Shown here: piece after piece, positions 1-7,017 of the stretch
Numbering within the stretch: the stretch's first letter is position 1
Layout of the letters: the number at the start of each line of letters is the position of its first letter
From: QZKY01 sp964488675
GTDB taxonomy: Bacteria > Pseudomonadota > Gammaproteobacteria > Burkholderiales > Burkholderiaceae_D
Direction of reading: 5' to 3'
Length of the DNA: 15,054 bases
NCBI GenBank assembly: GCA_964488675.1
Contig: CAZAWA010000054.1
Coordinates: forward strand, 1 to 15,054
Program-made: the position numbers and the translations under genes
Notes under the pieces: generated by a model
Seen by the model: only the letters and a program-made list of their open reading frames with translations
Databases searched by the model: none
Told to the model about the DNA's origin: nothing

Positions 1-82
1 ATGCTCCTAATTTTCGACATAATATGCCTCACACACAAAATTTATGACACCCTCCCGTTTTTTATTTTTAAGCCTGCCAAAT

Positions 83-622
83 CTATTTTTCCCAAAGCTC
101 ATTTTTTTGCTCCGCCAGATGGTTAAGTACTCGCGCCATTACAAACAACAGGTCAGACAGGCGGTTCAGGAACTGCAAGGCCAACTCGCTGACGCTTTCC
201 TGCTTTCGTAGTGCCACCACCGAGCGCTCTGCGCGGCGGCATACGGTCCGGCAAACATGCGTCATGGCCGCTGCGCGCGATCCGCCAGGCAAAATGAATT
301 CCTTCAGCGGGGGCAGGCCTGCATTATATTTTTGCAGCAAGTCATCAAGTTTCGTAACCTGCTGCCGGTTTAGCATTTGGTGGCCAGGGATGGAGAGTTC
401 ACCCCCCAGATCGAACAGTTTTTGCTGAATGCCCGACAGTTCCTTGTGCATGTTTTCAGGCAAAGATTCACAGCGCAACAAGCCCAGCAGCGAGTTCAGT
501 TCGTCCACATCACCGATAGCCTGGATTCGCAGACTATCCTTGCCGGTGCGACGGCCGTCGCCCAAACCCGTGCTGCCATCATCACCCGTTCGCGTCACAA
601 TTTTTGTCAGTCGATTACCCAT
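83..622 (-). CDS. pduO: PduO-type ATP:cob(I)alamin adenosyltransferase
   Basis: Transfers the adenosyl group of ATP to cob(I)alamin, giving coenzyme B12 in the cytoplasm. The 179-residue product has the N-terminal ATP-binding signature TRTGDDGSTGLGDG (residues 10-23) and the later family segments DVDELNSLLG and FILPGGSRAAA. A helical C-terminal part carries CRTVCRRAERSVV and LNRLSDLLFVMAR, as expected for the trimeric PduO fold rather than the CobA/BtuR fold. Length is normal for a single-domain member. It starts with ATG after a poor ribosome binding site and is divergent from pyrC across 171 bases. I see no cobalamin riboswitch-like element upstream, although that was judged by eye. Many annotations call this gene cobO; the family assignment is firm, the symbol is a convention. 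Confidence 0.93.
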   Translation of the reverse strand: MGNRLTKIVTRTGDDGSTGLGDGRRTGKDSLRIQAIGDVDELNSLLGLLRCESLPENMHKELSGIQQKLFDLGGELSIPGHQMLNRQQVTKLDDLLQKYNAGLPPLKEFILPGGSRAAAMTHVCRTVCRRAERSVVALRKQESVSELALQFLNRLSDLLFVMARVLNHLAEQKNELWEK

Positions 623-724
623 TTACGCCGCTTCATCAATATGTTGTCGTTGAAGCATACGCCAAAACAGAACCATATTGAACCCGCACGAACAATTCAT
701 TAATTTTCGTGCTCACCTGCACAA

Positions 725-757
725 TTGCTACTAACCCGCTTCCTGCGAAGCAAGCAA
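725..757 (+). other. Stem-loop in the pyrC leader
   Basis: TTGCT (725-729) can pair with AGCAA (753-757), and GCTTC (738-742) with GAAGC (747-751) around a CTGC loop, giving an interrupted hairpin 36 bases before the pyrC start. It has no T-tract and does not cover the ribosome binding site, so it does not resemble the E. coli pyrC translational switch. It could be incidental. I found no convincing -35/-10 pair for pyrC in this divergent gap. Confidence 0.25.
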
Positions 758-782
758 GGTTAAAATTGCAGTATTGAAAAAC

Positions 783-788
783 AAGGAA
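783..788 (+). promoter_or_regulatory. pyrC ribosome binding site
   Basis: AAGGAA lies five bases before the ATG at 794 and fixes the pyrC start, which also matches the usual N-terminus of the family. Confidence 0.6.
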
Positions 789-793
789 ACAAT

Positions 794-1831
794 ATGACTA
801 TTCAACATATCACCCTTACCCGGCCCGATGACTGGCATCTGCATTTGCGCGATGGCGCCGGATTGCAAAGTGTTTTGCCACACACGGCAAGACAGTTCGC
901 TCGCGCCATCATCATGCCCAATCTCAGACCCCCCGTCACAAGCACGGAGCAGGCTCAGGCGTACCGCGAACGCATTCTGGCCGCCCTGCCACATGGAATG
1001 GATTTTGAGCCCCTGATGACCCTTTACCTGACCGATTTGACGACACCTGAGGAAATTCGTCGGGCAAGTCAAAGTGGTTTTGTACACGGTGTAAAACTTT
1101 ACCCAGCCGGCGCTACCACTAATTCGGATGCCGGAGTAACTGCCTTGAAGCATTGCTACAAGGCATTGGAAACTATGCAGGAGCTTGGGATGCCTTTGTT
1201 GATGCATGGGGAGGTAACTGACCAGGATATAGATATCTTTGATCGGGAAGCGGTTTTCATTGACAAGGTACTTTTACCTTTGCGCCGCGACATGCCGGAA
1301 TTACGCATCGTCTTCGAGCACATTACCACCAAGGAAGCCGCTGAATATGTTGCCAGTGCATCCGGTCCAATTGGCGCAACAATTACGCCACATCATTTGC
1401 TATACAACCGGAATGTCATTTTTCAGGGCGGCATCCGTCCTCATTATTATTGCCTTCCTGTACTAAAAAGGGAAATCAACCGCAAGGCGCTGGTTGCCGC
1501 AGCCATTGGTGATACCAATCGATTTTTTGCAGGTACCGATTCAGCGCCACATCCCAAAGAACTGAAGGAACATCCTTGTGGTTGTGCAGGGTGTTATACC
1601 GCCTTGCATGCGCTGGAGTTGTATGCCGCTGCATTTGACCAGGTTGGCGCACTGGATCGACTGGAATCATTCACCAGTTTCAATGGCGCAGATTTTTACA
1701 GACTGCCCAGGAACAAGGTTAAGGTTACCCTCAAACGAGAAACATGGATTATTCCTGATGAAGTGAAATTTGGTGATACAACAGTTGTTCCTCTGGGTTC
1801 TGGGGAAAAACTTGAATGGAAGCAGTCTTAA
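794..1831 (+). CDS. pyrC: Dihydroorotase (class II, E. coli PyrC type)
   Basis: Catalyses reversible cyclisation of N-carbamoyl-aspartate to dihydroorotate, the third step of de novo pyrimidine synthesis, in the cytoplasm. The 345-residue length matches E. coli PyrC. The binuclear zinc site is complete: H15 and H17 in DWHLHLRDG, the carboxylated lysine K101 in GVKLYPAG, H138 in LMHGEV, H176 in FEHITT, and the catalytic D249 in FAGTDSAPHPK. The substrate-loop region GATITPHHLLYNRN (194-207) is also present. It reads away from the adenosyltransferase gene and is followed by a long non-coding gap, so it is probably a single-gene transcript. Other pyrimidine genes are not nearby, as is usual for pyrC. 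Confidence 0.97.
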   Translation: MTIQHITLTRPDDWHLHLRDGAGLQSVLPHTARQFARAIIMPNLRPPVTSTEQAQAYRERILAALPHGMDFEPLMTLYLTDLTTPEEIRRASQSGFVHGVKLYPAGATTNSDAGVTALKHCYKALETMQELGMPLLMHGEVTDQDIDIFDREAVFIDKVLLPLRRDMPELRIVFEHITTKEAAEYVASASGPIGATITPHHLLYNRNVIFQGGIRPHYYCLPVLKREINRKALVAAAIGDTNRFFAGTDSAPHPKELKEHPCGCAGCYTALHALELYAAAFDQVGALDRLESFTSFNGADFYRLPRNKVKVTLKRETWIIPDEVKFGDTTVVPLGSGEKLEWKQS

Positions 1832-2042
1832 TTTGTTTAGTTTTTAGTTCTTATATATAAAGACTGATACTGAAGGAGGGTGTTTTTGGTGGATAAACCT
1901 TAAAACCCAACTTTAATCAAACAGTTACACCATGTATAACCCCTGTAGCGAGAACTAACCGAATTGGGATAATTTTTAAGATTTATTAAACTCAGGCAAT
2001 CACCACATATTATCCCAACCAACCCCACAAACTTACCCACAA

Positions 2043-2058
2043 AGTTTCACGTGAAACA
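2043..2058. promoter_or_regulatory. parS centromere-like site 1
   Basis: AGTTTCACGTGAAACA matches the chromosomal parS consensus TGTTTCACGTGAAACA at 15 of 16 positions, including the whole palindromic core. This is the DNA target on which ParB loads as a CTP-dependent clamp; parB lies about 4 kb downstream in the same gene cluster. Confidence 0.9.
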
Positions 2059-2069
2059 TGTAAACAAAT

Positions 2070-2085
2070 GGTTTCATGTGGAACA
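2070..2085. promoter_or_regulatory. parS-like site 2 (degenerate)
   Basis: Read on the minus strand this is TGTTCCACATGAAACC, matching the variant parS TGTTCCACGTGAAACA at 14 of 16 positions. Its centre is 27 bases from the centre of site 1. The broken core dyad (CATG in place of CGTG on one side) suggests weaker binding. Confidence 0.6.
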
Positions 2086-2122
2086 AAACAATCTTTATCC
2101 GTGTTTGGGGTTAAAAACTACT

Positions 2123-2128
2123 TATAAT
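2123..2128 (+). promoter_or_regulatory. -10 element of the mnmG promoter
   Basis: A perfect TATAAT lies 30 bases before the mnmG ATG. The -35 region around 2100-2105 is poor (CGTGTT). Transcription would begin near 2135, leaving a short leader without a clear Shine-Dalgarno sequence. The parS sites lie 38-80 bases upstream of this element. Confidence 0.5.
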
Positions 2129-2158
2129 CCTACCTCTTTTAAAAATTATTACCATTGA

Positions 2159-4102
2159 ATGTTTTACCCAATAAAGTTTGATGTCATTGTGGTCGGTGGT
2201 GGCCATGCGGGAACGGAAGCCGCTCTGGTTTCTGCGCGCACGGGCAAAAAAACCTTGCTGCTCACACATAGTCTAGAAACACTTGGGCAAATGTCCTGCA
2301 ACCCATCAATTGGTGGCATCGGTAAAGGACATCTTGTTCGCGAAGTGGACGCGATGGGTGGTGTAATGGCACTGGCTTCGGATGAGGCTGGTATCCAGTT
2401 TCGCATTCTGAATTCTTCAAAAGGCCCGGCAGTGAGGGCAACGCGCGCCCAGATAGATCGAGTTTTGTACCGACAGGCTATCCGAACCAGATTGGAAAAC
2501 CAGGAAAATCTATGGTTGTACCAGCAGGCAGTTGATGACCTGCTTCTGGATGGTGACAGGGTTAGTGGTGTCGTAACCCAGGCAGGGGTTTCATTTGAAG
2601 GTAAAACAGTCGTTTTGACGGCAGGGACTTTCCTGGATGGGAGAATACATGTCGGCTTGAATAGTTATCCTGGTGGCCGGGCGGGAGACCCGCCGGCAAT
2701 ATCACTGGCAGCAAGGTTACGGGAACTGAAAATGCCACAGGGGCGCCTGAAAACAGGAACACCCCCAAGAATAGATGGCCGCACCATCGATTTTTCCGTG
2801 ATGCAGAAGCAGGCGGGCGATCTCGATCCGGTTCCGTTTTTTTCGGTGATGGGTTCGGCAGCCATGCACCCCAGACAGGTGCCATGCTGGATTACCCATA
2901 CCAATACTGAAACCCACGACATCATTCGCGCCGGACTGGATCGCAGCCCGATGTTTACCGGCGTGATTGAAGGGATTGGCCCACGGTACTGTCCGTCGAT
3001 CGAGGACAAGATACATCGCTTTTCTGACAAGGAATCGCACCAGATTTTTCTTGAGCCAGAGGGTTTGACGACGCATGAATACTACCCAAACGGCATATCG
3101 ACCAGCCTGCCGTTTGATATGCAACTCAATCTGGTGCGCTCGATGGTCGGTTTGGAGAATGCACACATCTTGCGACCTGGCTATGCTATCGAATACGATT
3201 ATTTCGACTCGCGAGGTTTGAAAGCAAGCCTGGAAACCAGGCAGATCCGAGGCCTTTTCTTCGCGGGGCAAATCAACGGAACCACCGGCTACGAGGAGGC
3301 TGCTGCACAGGGCATGTTGGCTGGAATTAATGCCGCGCGTTTGTCGCAGGGGGAGGAAGCGTGGACACCGCGCCGAAGCGAAGCCTATCTTGGGGTGCTG
3401 GTGGATGATCTGGTAACGCAGGGCGTGACAGAACCGTACCGGATGTTCACCAGTCGTGCCGAATACCGCTTGAGCCTGCGAGAAGATAACGCAGACATGC
3501 GCTTGACCGAGATTGGGCGCAAGCTGGGTTGCGTTAGTGATGCGCAATGGGAGGCTTTTGACCGCAAGCGGGAAGCCGTGGCGAGAGAGATCCAGCGCCT
3601 GAAATCAACCTGGGTCAACCCCAAGATTCTGGATGATTCTGAAGCGAAGCGCGTTATTGGTAAAGGGATAGAGCGAGAGTATGCGCTTGCTGACCTGCTC
3701 ACGCGACCAGCCGTCCGCTATGACAATCTGGTGACATTGACCACGAATGACGGCCGTAATTTAGGTGGGCCGGGTGAACCGGATACTGCCGTTCGGGAGC
3801 AGGTCGAAATCCAGATCAAGTATGCCGGATACATCGAACGACAAGCCAAGGAAATTGAGCGCCACCGGAATTTTGAGAATTTGCTGTTGCCGGAAGATTT
3901 GAATTATGGCGAAGTGACGGCCCTTTCGGTTGAGGTGCGGCAAAAACTGGAAAGCCAGCGTCCAGAGACACTGGGGCAGGCATCGCGCATTTCGGGCGTC
4001 ACGCCGGCGGCGATTTCTTTGCTGATGGTGTACCTGAAAAAGCGCAACTGGGTTGGGTTTGCCAATGAGGGCAAAGCGGCAACGGTGACGGAGCGCGAAT
4101 GA
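2159..4102 (+). CDS. mnmG: tRNA uridine-5-carboxymethylaminomethyl modification enzyme MnmG (GidA)
   Basis: FAD- and NADH-dependent partner of MnmE; together they install the carboxymethylaminomethyl (or aminomethyl) group at C5 of wobble uridine 34 in certain tRNAs. The 647-residue protein opens with the FAD dinucleotide fold VVGGGHAGTEAA (11-22). It has both catalytic cysteines, C47 in MSCNPSIGGIGKG and C278 in GPRYCPSIEDK, the second GidA signature FAGQINGTTGYEEAAAQG (368-385), and the C-terminal helical MnmE/tRNA-binding end with GVTPAAISLLMVYLKK. The start is set by the family N-terminus MFYPxxFDVIVVGGG rather than by a ribosome binding site, which is hardly visible. It is the first gene of the packed cluster and overlaps rsmG by four bases. 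Confidence 0.98.
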   Translation: MFYPIKFDVIVVGGGHAGTEAALVSARTGKKTLLLTHSLETLGQMSCNPSIGGIGKGHLVREVDAMGGVMALASDEAGIQFRILNSSKGPAVRATRAQIDRVLYRQAIRTRLENQENLWLYQQAVDDLLLDGDRVSGVVTQAGVSFEGKTVVLTAGTFLDGRIHVGLNSYPGGRAGDPPAISLAARLRELKMPQGRLKTGTPPRIDGRTIDFSVMQKQAGDLDPVPFFSVMGSAAMHPRQVPCWITHTNTETHDIIRAGLDRSPMFTGVIEGIGPRYCPSIEDKIHRFSDKESHQIFLEPEGLTTHEYYPNGISTSLPFDMQLNLVRSMVGLENAHILRPGYAIEYDYFDSRGLKASLETRQIRGLFFAGQINGTTGYEEAAAQGMLAGINAARLSQGEEAWTPRRSEAYLGVLVDDLVTQGVTEPYRMFTSRAEYRLSLREDNADMRLTEIGRKLGCVSDAQWEAFDRKREAVAREIQRLKSTWVNPKILDDSEAKRVIGKGIEREYALADLLTRPAVRYDNLVTLTTNDGRNLGGPGEPDTAVREQVEIQIKYAGYIERQAKEIERHRNFENLLLPEDLNYGEVTALSVEVRQKLESQRPETLGQASRISGVTPAAISLLMVYLKKRNWVGFANEGKAATVTERE

Positions 4103-4749
4103 AAACTTTCAACAGCGAACAGTTGCTGGGTATGCTCAAACAGGGCGTGAAGCAATTGTCGCTGCCGCTGGATGATGCAAAGTGCCAGAAACTGATCGAC
4201 TATCTCGCCCTGCTGCAGAAATGGAATGGCGTGTACAACTTGACGGCGGTGCGCGAACCGGCGCAAATGGTGACGCAGCACCTGCTGGATTCGTTGGCCG
4301 CATTGCCAGCATTTGACACAGCGACGAGCGTGCTGGATGTCGGCAGCGGTGGTGGTTTGCCGGGAATTGCGCTGGCGATCGCGCGACCGGAAATGCAGGT
4401 GGACTTGATCGATACGGTACAAAAGAAAACCGCCTTCCTGAACCAGGTGAAGGCAGAACTCGGTCTTGCGAATGTCAGCATCCACACCGGAAGGGTGGAG
4501 CAGTTGCAGGGTGAGAATAAATACGATGTGATGACTTCGCGGGCGTTTTCCGACCTGCCCTCCTTCGTGAGCTTGTCCGGACATTTGCTGAAAGAGGGCG
4601 GGCGTTTCATTGCGATGAAGGGCGCCATACCGCAGGCGGAAATCGCACAATTGCCGTCGCAGTGGACGGTTGCGGAAATCCTTCCGCTGGCCGTGCCAGG
4701 GTTGCAGGCGGAGCGGCATCTGGTGGTCATTCAAAGGAGCAAGGAATGA
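4099..4749 (+). CDS. rsmG: 16S rRNA (guanine(527)-N(7))-methyltransferase RsmG (GidB)
   Basis: SAM-dependent enzyme that makes m7G527 in the 530 loop of 16S rRNA; loss in other bacteria gives low-level streptomycin resistance. The 216-residue protein has the Rossmann-fold SAM motif VLDVGSGGGLPGIALAIARP (78-97), the acidic strand end LIDTVQKKTAFL (103-114), TSRAFSDLPSF (146-156) and the strand GGRFIAMKG (167-175). The N-terminal YNLTAVREPAQMVTQHLLDSL segment is typical of the family. The ATG overlaps the mnmG stop as ATGA, implying translational coupling, and the stop overlaps the next gene in the same way. Confidence 0.97.
   Translation: MKTFNSEQLLGMLKQGVKQLSLPLDDAKCQKLIDYLALLQKWNGVYNLTAVREPAQMVTQHLLDSLAALPAFDTATSVLDVGSGGGLPGIALAIARPEMQVDLIDTVQKKTAFLNQVKAELGLANVSIHTGRVEQLQGENKYDVMTSRAFSDLPSFVSLSGHLLKEGGRFIAMKGAIPQAEIAQLPSQWTVAEILPLAVPGLQAERHLVVIQRSKE
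4734..4739 (+). promoter_or_regulatory. Ribosome binding site of the lipocalin gene
   Basis: AAGGAG six bases before the ATG at 4746 decides the start in favour of that codon. A longer in-frame reading from 4662 would lie inside rsmG and would bury the signal peptide. Confidence 0.75.
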
Positions 4750-5282
4750 AAAAATATGTCGTGATCGGAGCAATGCTTATGGGATCGATTGCAAGTGCGC
4801 AGCCGTCCGCAGTGAAAACGGTGGAATCGGTCAACTTGGATCGATATGTTGGCAAGTGGCATGAGGTTGCGAAGTTTCCCAACCGGTTCCAGAAAAATTG
4901 TGCCGGCAATGTGACGGCGGAGTATCACAAGCTGGAAGACGGTCGCATCAGCGTGACCAACCGTTGCATGAAACTTGATGGCATCAACCAGCAGGCAGCT
5001 GGCGTGGCGAAGGTGGTCGAGGGCTCCGGCAATGCCAAGTTGAAAGTGCGGTTTGCGCCAGCTTGGCTGTCATGGTTGCCGATGGTGTGGGGTGATTACT
5101 GGATCATCGCACTGGCGCAGGATTATTCCTATGTCGTGGTTGGCGAACCTAAGCGCGAATACCTGTGGGTATTGTCGCGCACGCCGACCCTGTCGGAAGA
5201 AAAATATCTTGAAGCGGTGAAACAGGCAGAGAAGCAAGGGTTTGATGTGAAAAAGCTGGAACGGACGAAACAGGAAATCTGA
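4746..5282 (+). CDS. Secreted lipocalin family protein (Blc-like)
   Basis: A 178-residue bacterial lipocalin, a small beta-barrel that binds lipids or other hydrophobic ligands in the cell envelope. The N-terminus MKKYVVIGAMLMGSIASA is a signal peptide with a signal peptidase I site (ASA-Q). There is no lipobox cysteine, so unlike E. coli Blc it should be soluble in the periplasm. The GxW lipocalin motif appears in YVGKWHEVAKFPNRFQKNC (residues 38-56). The later strands WGDYWIIAL, YVVVGEPKREYLWVLSR and the C-terminal helix follow the Blc pattern. The start overlaps the rsmG stop by four bases. Its place between rsmG and parA is not functionally explained by its neighbours. The natural ligand cannot be read from sequence. 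Confidence 0.92.
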   Translation: MKKYVVIGAMLMGSIASAQPSAVKTVESVNLDRYVGKWHEVAKFPNRFQKNCAGNVTAEYHKLEDGRISVTNRCMKLDGINQQAAGVAKVVEGSGNAKLKVRFAPAWLSWLPMVWGDYWIIALAQDYSYVVVGEPKREYLWVLSRTPTLSEEKYLEAVKQAEKQGFDVKKLERTKQEI

Positions 5283-5312
5283 GAATTTTTTATACCGATA
5301 ACAAGGCAAATC

Positions 5313-6086
5313 ATGGCCAAAATATTTTGCGTCGCCAACCAGAAGGGCGGCGTCGGCAAAACCACCACCACCGTGAATCTGGCGGCAGGGCTGGCACTAC
5401 TCAATCAGCGCGTGTTGCTGGTTGACCTCGATCCACAGGGCAACGCCACCATGGGGGCCGGCATCGACAAGGCCATGCTGAAGGCATCGACCTACGAGGT
5501 GCTGCTGGGTGAAACAGACATCGGCAAGGCCAGAGTGGCATCGGAGTCGGGAGGATTCGATGTGCTGCCCTCCAATCGGGAACTGGCGGGCGCGGAGGTC
5601 GAGATGGTCGATCTGGATAGGCGCGAAACGCGCTTGAAATCAGCGCTTGCAGCGGTGGATGACGACTACGATTTTGTGCTGATTGACTGCCCGCCGGCGC
5701 TGTCGTTGCTGACCCTGAACGGGCTTTGTTCTGCGCATGGGGTAATCATTCCGATGCAGTGCGAGTACTACGCCCTGGAAGGTTTGTCCGATCTGGTCAA
5801 CACCATCAAGAAGGTGCATGCGAATCTGAATCGGGATTTGCAAATCATCGGCTTGCTGCGGGTCATGTTCGATCCGCGCATGACGCTGTCGCAGCAAGTC
5901 TCGGCACAACTGGAACAGCATTTCGGCGACAAGGTTTTCAAGACGATTATCCCGCGCAATGTGCGGCTGGCAGAAGCCCCTTCCTTTGGTGTGCCCGGCG
6001 TCAGCTTCGATCCGACATCGCGAGGCGCAAAGGCATACATCGAATTCGGCGCAGAAATGCTGCAGCGAATTCAGCAAATGAGTTGA
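5313..6086 (+). CDS. parA: Chromosome partitioning ATPase ParA (Soj)
   Basis: Deviant Walker ATPase that dimerises with ATP on nucleoid DNA and, with ParB-parS, drives segregation of the chromosome origin region. The 257-residue protein has the deviant Walker A box KGGVGKTT (11-18) with the signature lysine K11, Walker A' VLLVDLDPQGN (34-44) and Walker B FVLIDCPP (121-128). It lacks the N-terminal helix-turn-helix extension of plasmid type Ia ParA, so it is a chromosomal Soj-type protein. AAGG at 5303-5306 precedes the ATG. It follows the lipocalin gene after 30 bases and lies 18 bases before parB. Confidence 0.97.
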   Translation: MAKIFCVANQKGGVGKTTTTVNLAAGLALLNQRVLLVDLDPQGNATMGAGIDKAMLKASTYEVLLGETDIGKARVASESGGFDVLPSNRELAGAEVEMVDLDRRETRLKSALAAVDDDYDFVLIDCPPALSLLTLNGLCSAHGVIIPMQCEYYALEGLSDLVNTIKKVHANLNRDLQIIGLLRVMFDPRMTLSQQVSAQLEQHFGDKVFKTIIPRNVRLAEAPSFGVPGVSFDPTSRGAKAYIEFGAEMLQRIQQMS

Positions 6087-6104
6087 AAAAAGGGATGTGA
6101 AATC

Positions 6105-6983
6105 ATGGTAACCAAACGACCAAAAGGATTGGGGCGCGGGCTGGATGCACTGCTGGGCGGCTCGGCCAGCGTGGCTGAAGCGACGCCTGGAACGACGGCA
6201 ACTTTACCGATGGGGCAGTTGCAGGCGGGCCGGTATCAGCCGCGCACTCGCATGGATGAGGGCGCACTGAACGAGTTGGCAGCCTCCATCAGAGAGCAGG
6301 GCGTAACGCAGCCGATACTGGTGCGCCCCGCAGGTCAAAAAAATGGCGCGGACACCTACGACATGATCGCGGGCGAGCGCCGTTTCCGTGCTGCGCAAAT
6401 TGCCGGCCTTTCGGACATGCCGGTGCTGGTCAAGGAAGTTGACGATCAGACGGCTGCGGCCATGGCGCTGATTGAAAACATTCAGCGCGAGGATTTGAAT
6501 CCGCTGGAAGAAGAGCAGGGCATCCATCGACTGATCACGGATTTTGGCGCCACGCACGAACAGGCAGCGGTCGCGGTTGGTCGTTCGCGCAGTGCGGTTT
6601 CCAACCTGTTGCGACTGCTCAACCTGGCCAAGCCGGTGCAGACCATGCTGATGGCCGGTGACATCGACATGGGTCATGCGCGTGCCCTGCTCGCGGTGGA
6701 CAGTGCAACGCAAATCACGCTGGCCAACCAGGTGGTGGCCAAACGCATGACGGTGCGCGACGCGGAAAAACTGGTGACGCGTGCACTAAGCGAAAAATCA
6801 TCGACGGGCAGTCGGCGGCAGAAAGAAAAATCTCGCGATATTGCACGGCTGGAGGAAGAGTTGTCGGATGCGCTGGCAACGCCAGTGTCGTTCAAGATGG
6901 GCGCAAAAGGTCGTGGCCAGATGATCATTAATTTTTCCGATCTGGATGTGCTCGACGGCCTGATTGCAAAATTGCGCGCATAA
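6105..6983 (+). CDS. parB: Chromosome partitioning CTPase/DNA-binding protein ParB (Spo0J)
   Basis: CTP-dependent DNA clamp that loads at parS and spreads along DNA to build the partition complex acted on by ParA. The 292-residue protein has the N-terminal ParA-stimulating segment GLGRGLDALLG (8-18), the ParB CTP-binding domain with RYQPRTRMDEGALNELAASI (43-62) and the arginine box GERRFRA (90-96). A helix-turn-helix around 151-172 (QAAVAVGRSRSAVSNLL) and a C-terminal dimerisation domain follow. Its likely targets, the sites at 2043-2085, lie upstream of the first gene of the same cluster, so ParB may influence transcription of its own operon. Confidence 0.97.
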   Translation: MVTKRPKGLGRGLDALLGGSASVAEATPGTTATLPMGQLQAGRYQPRTRMDEGALNELAASIREQGVTQPILVRPAGQKNGADTYDMIAGERRFRAAQIAGLSDMPVLVKEVDDQTAAAMALIENIQREDLNPLEEEQGIHRLITDFGATHEQAAVAVGRSRSAVSNLLRLLNLAKPVQTMLMAGDIDMGHARALLAVDSATQITLANQVVAKRMTVRDAEKLVTRALSEKSSTGSRRQKEKSRDIARLEEELSDALATPVSFKMGAKGRGQMIINFSDLDVLDGLIAKLRA

Positions 6984-7017
6984 TCGCACCTCCTCTACGA
7001 TAACCAGAACCAGACAG

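Larger units (their letters stand above)
1832..2158. other. AT-rich non-coding region with parS and DnaA-box-like sequences
   Basis: This 327-base gap between pyrC and mnmG has no credible ORF and is visibly AT-rich. It holds two parS sites (listed separately) and 9-mers close to the DnaA box TTATCCACA: TTATCCACC on minus at 1888-1896 (8/9), TTACCCACA on plus at 2033-2041 (8/9), and TTATCCCAA on minus at 1964-1972 and on plus at 2010-2018 (7/9 each). The last two are the ends of a perfect 10-base inverted repeat, TTGGGATAAT (1964-1973) and ATTATCCCAA (2009-2018). An AT-rich stretch, AATTTTTAAGATTTATTAAA, lies between those arms. It could be an origin-like or partition region; dnaA itself is not in the window. 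Confidence 0.5.

Noticed and set aside
1..126. 41-codon plus-strand ORF starting at the first base
   Set aside because: It runs over the 3' end of the adenosyltransferase gene, has no visible ribosome binding site and no recognisable composition; most likely chance.
377..703. Plus-strand ORF antisense to the adenosyltransferase gene
   Set aside because: Shadow of a clear family member on the other strand; no recognisable protein features.
623..793. Cobalamin riboswitch upstream of the adenosyltransferase gene
   Set aside because: The gap is too short, and I could not find B12-box-like conserved segments.
2717..3547. Long minus-strand ORF (276 codons) inside mnmG
   Set aside because: Fully antisense to the conserved mnmG frame and without domain character.
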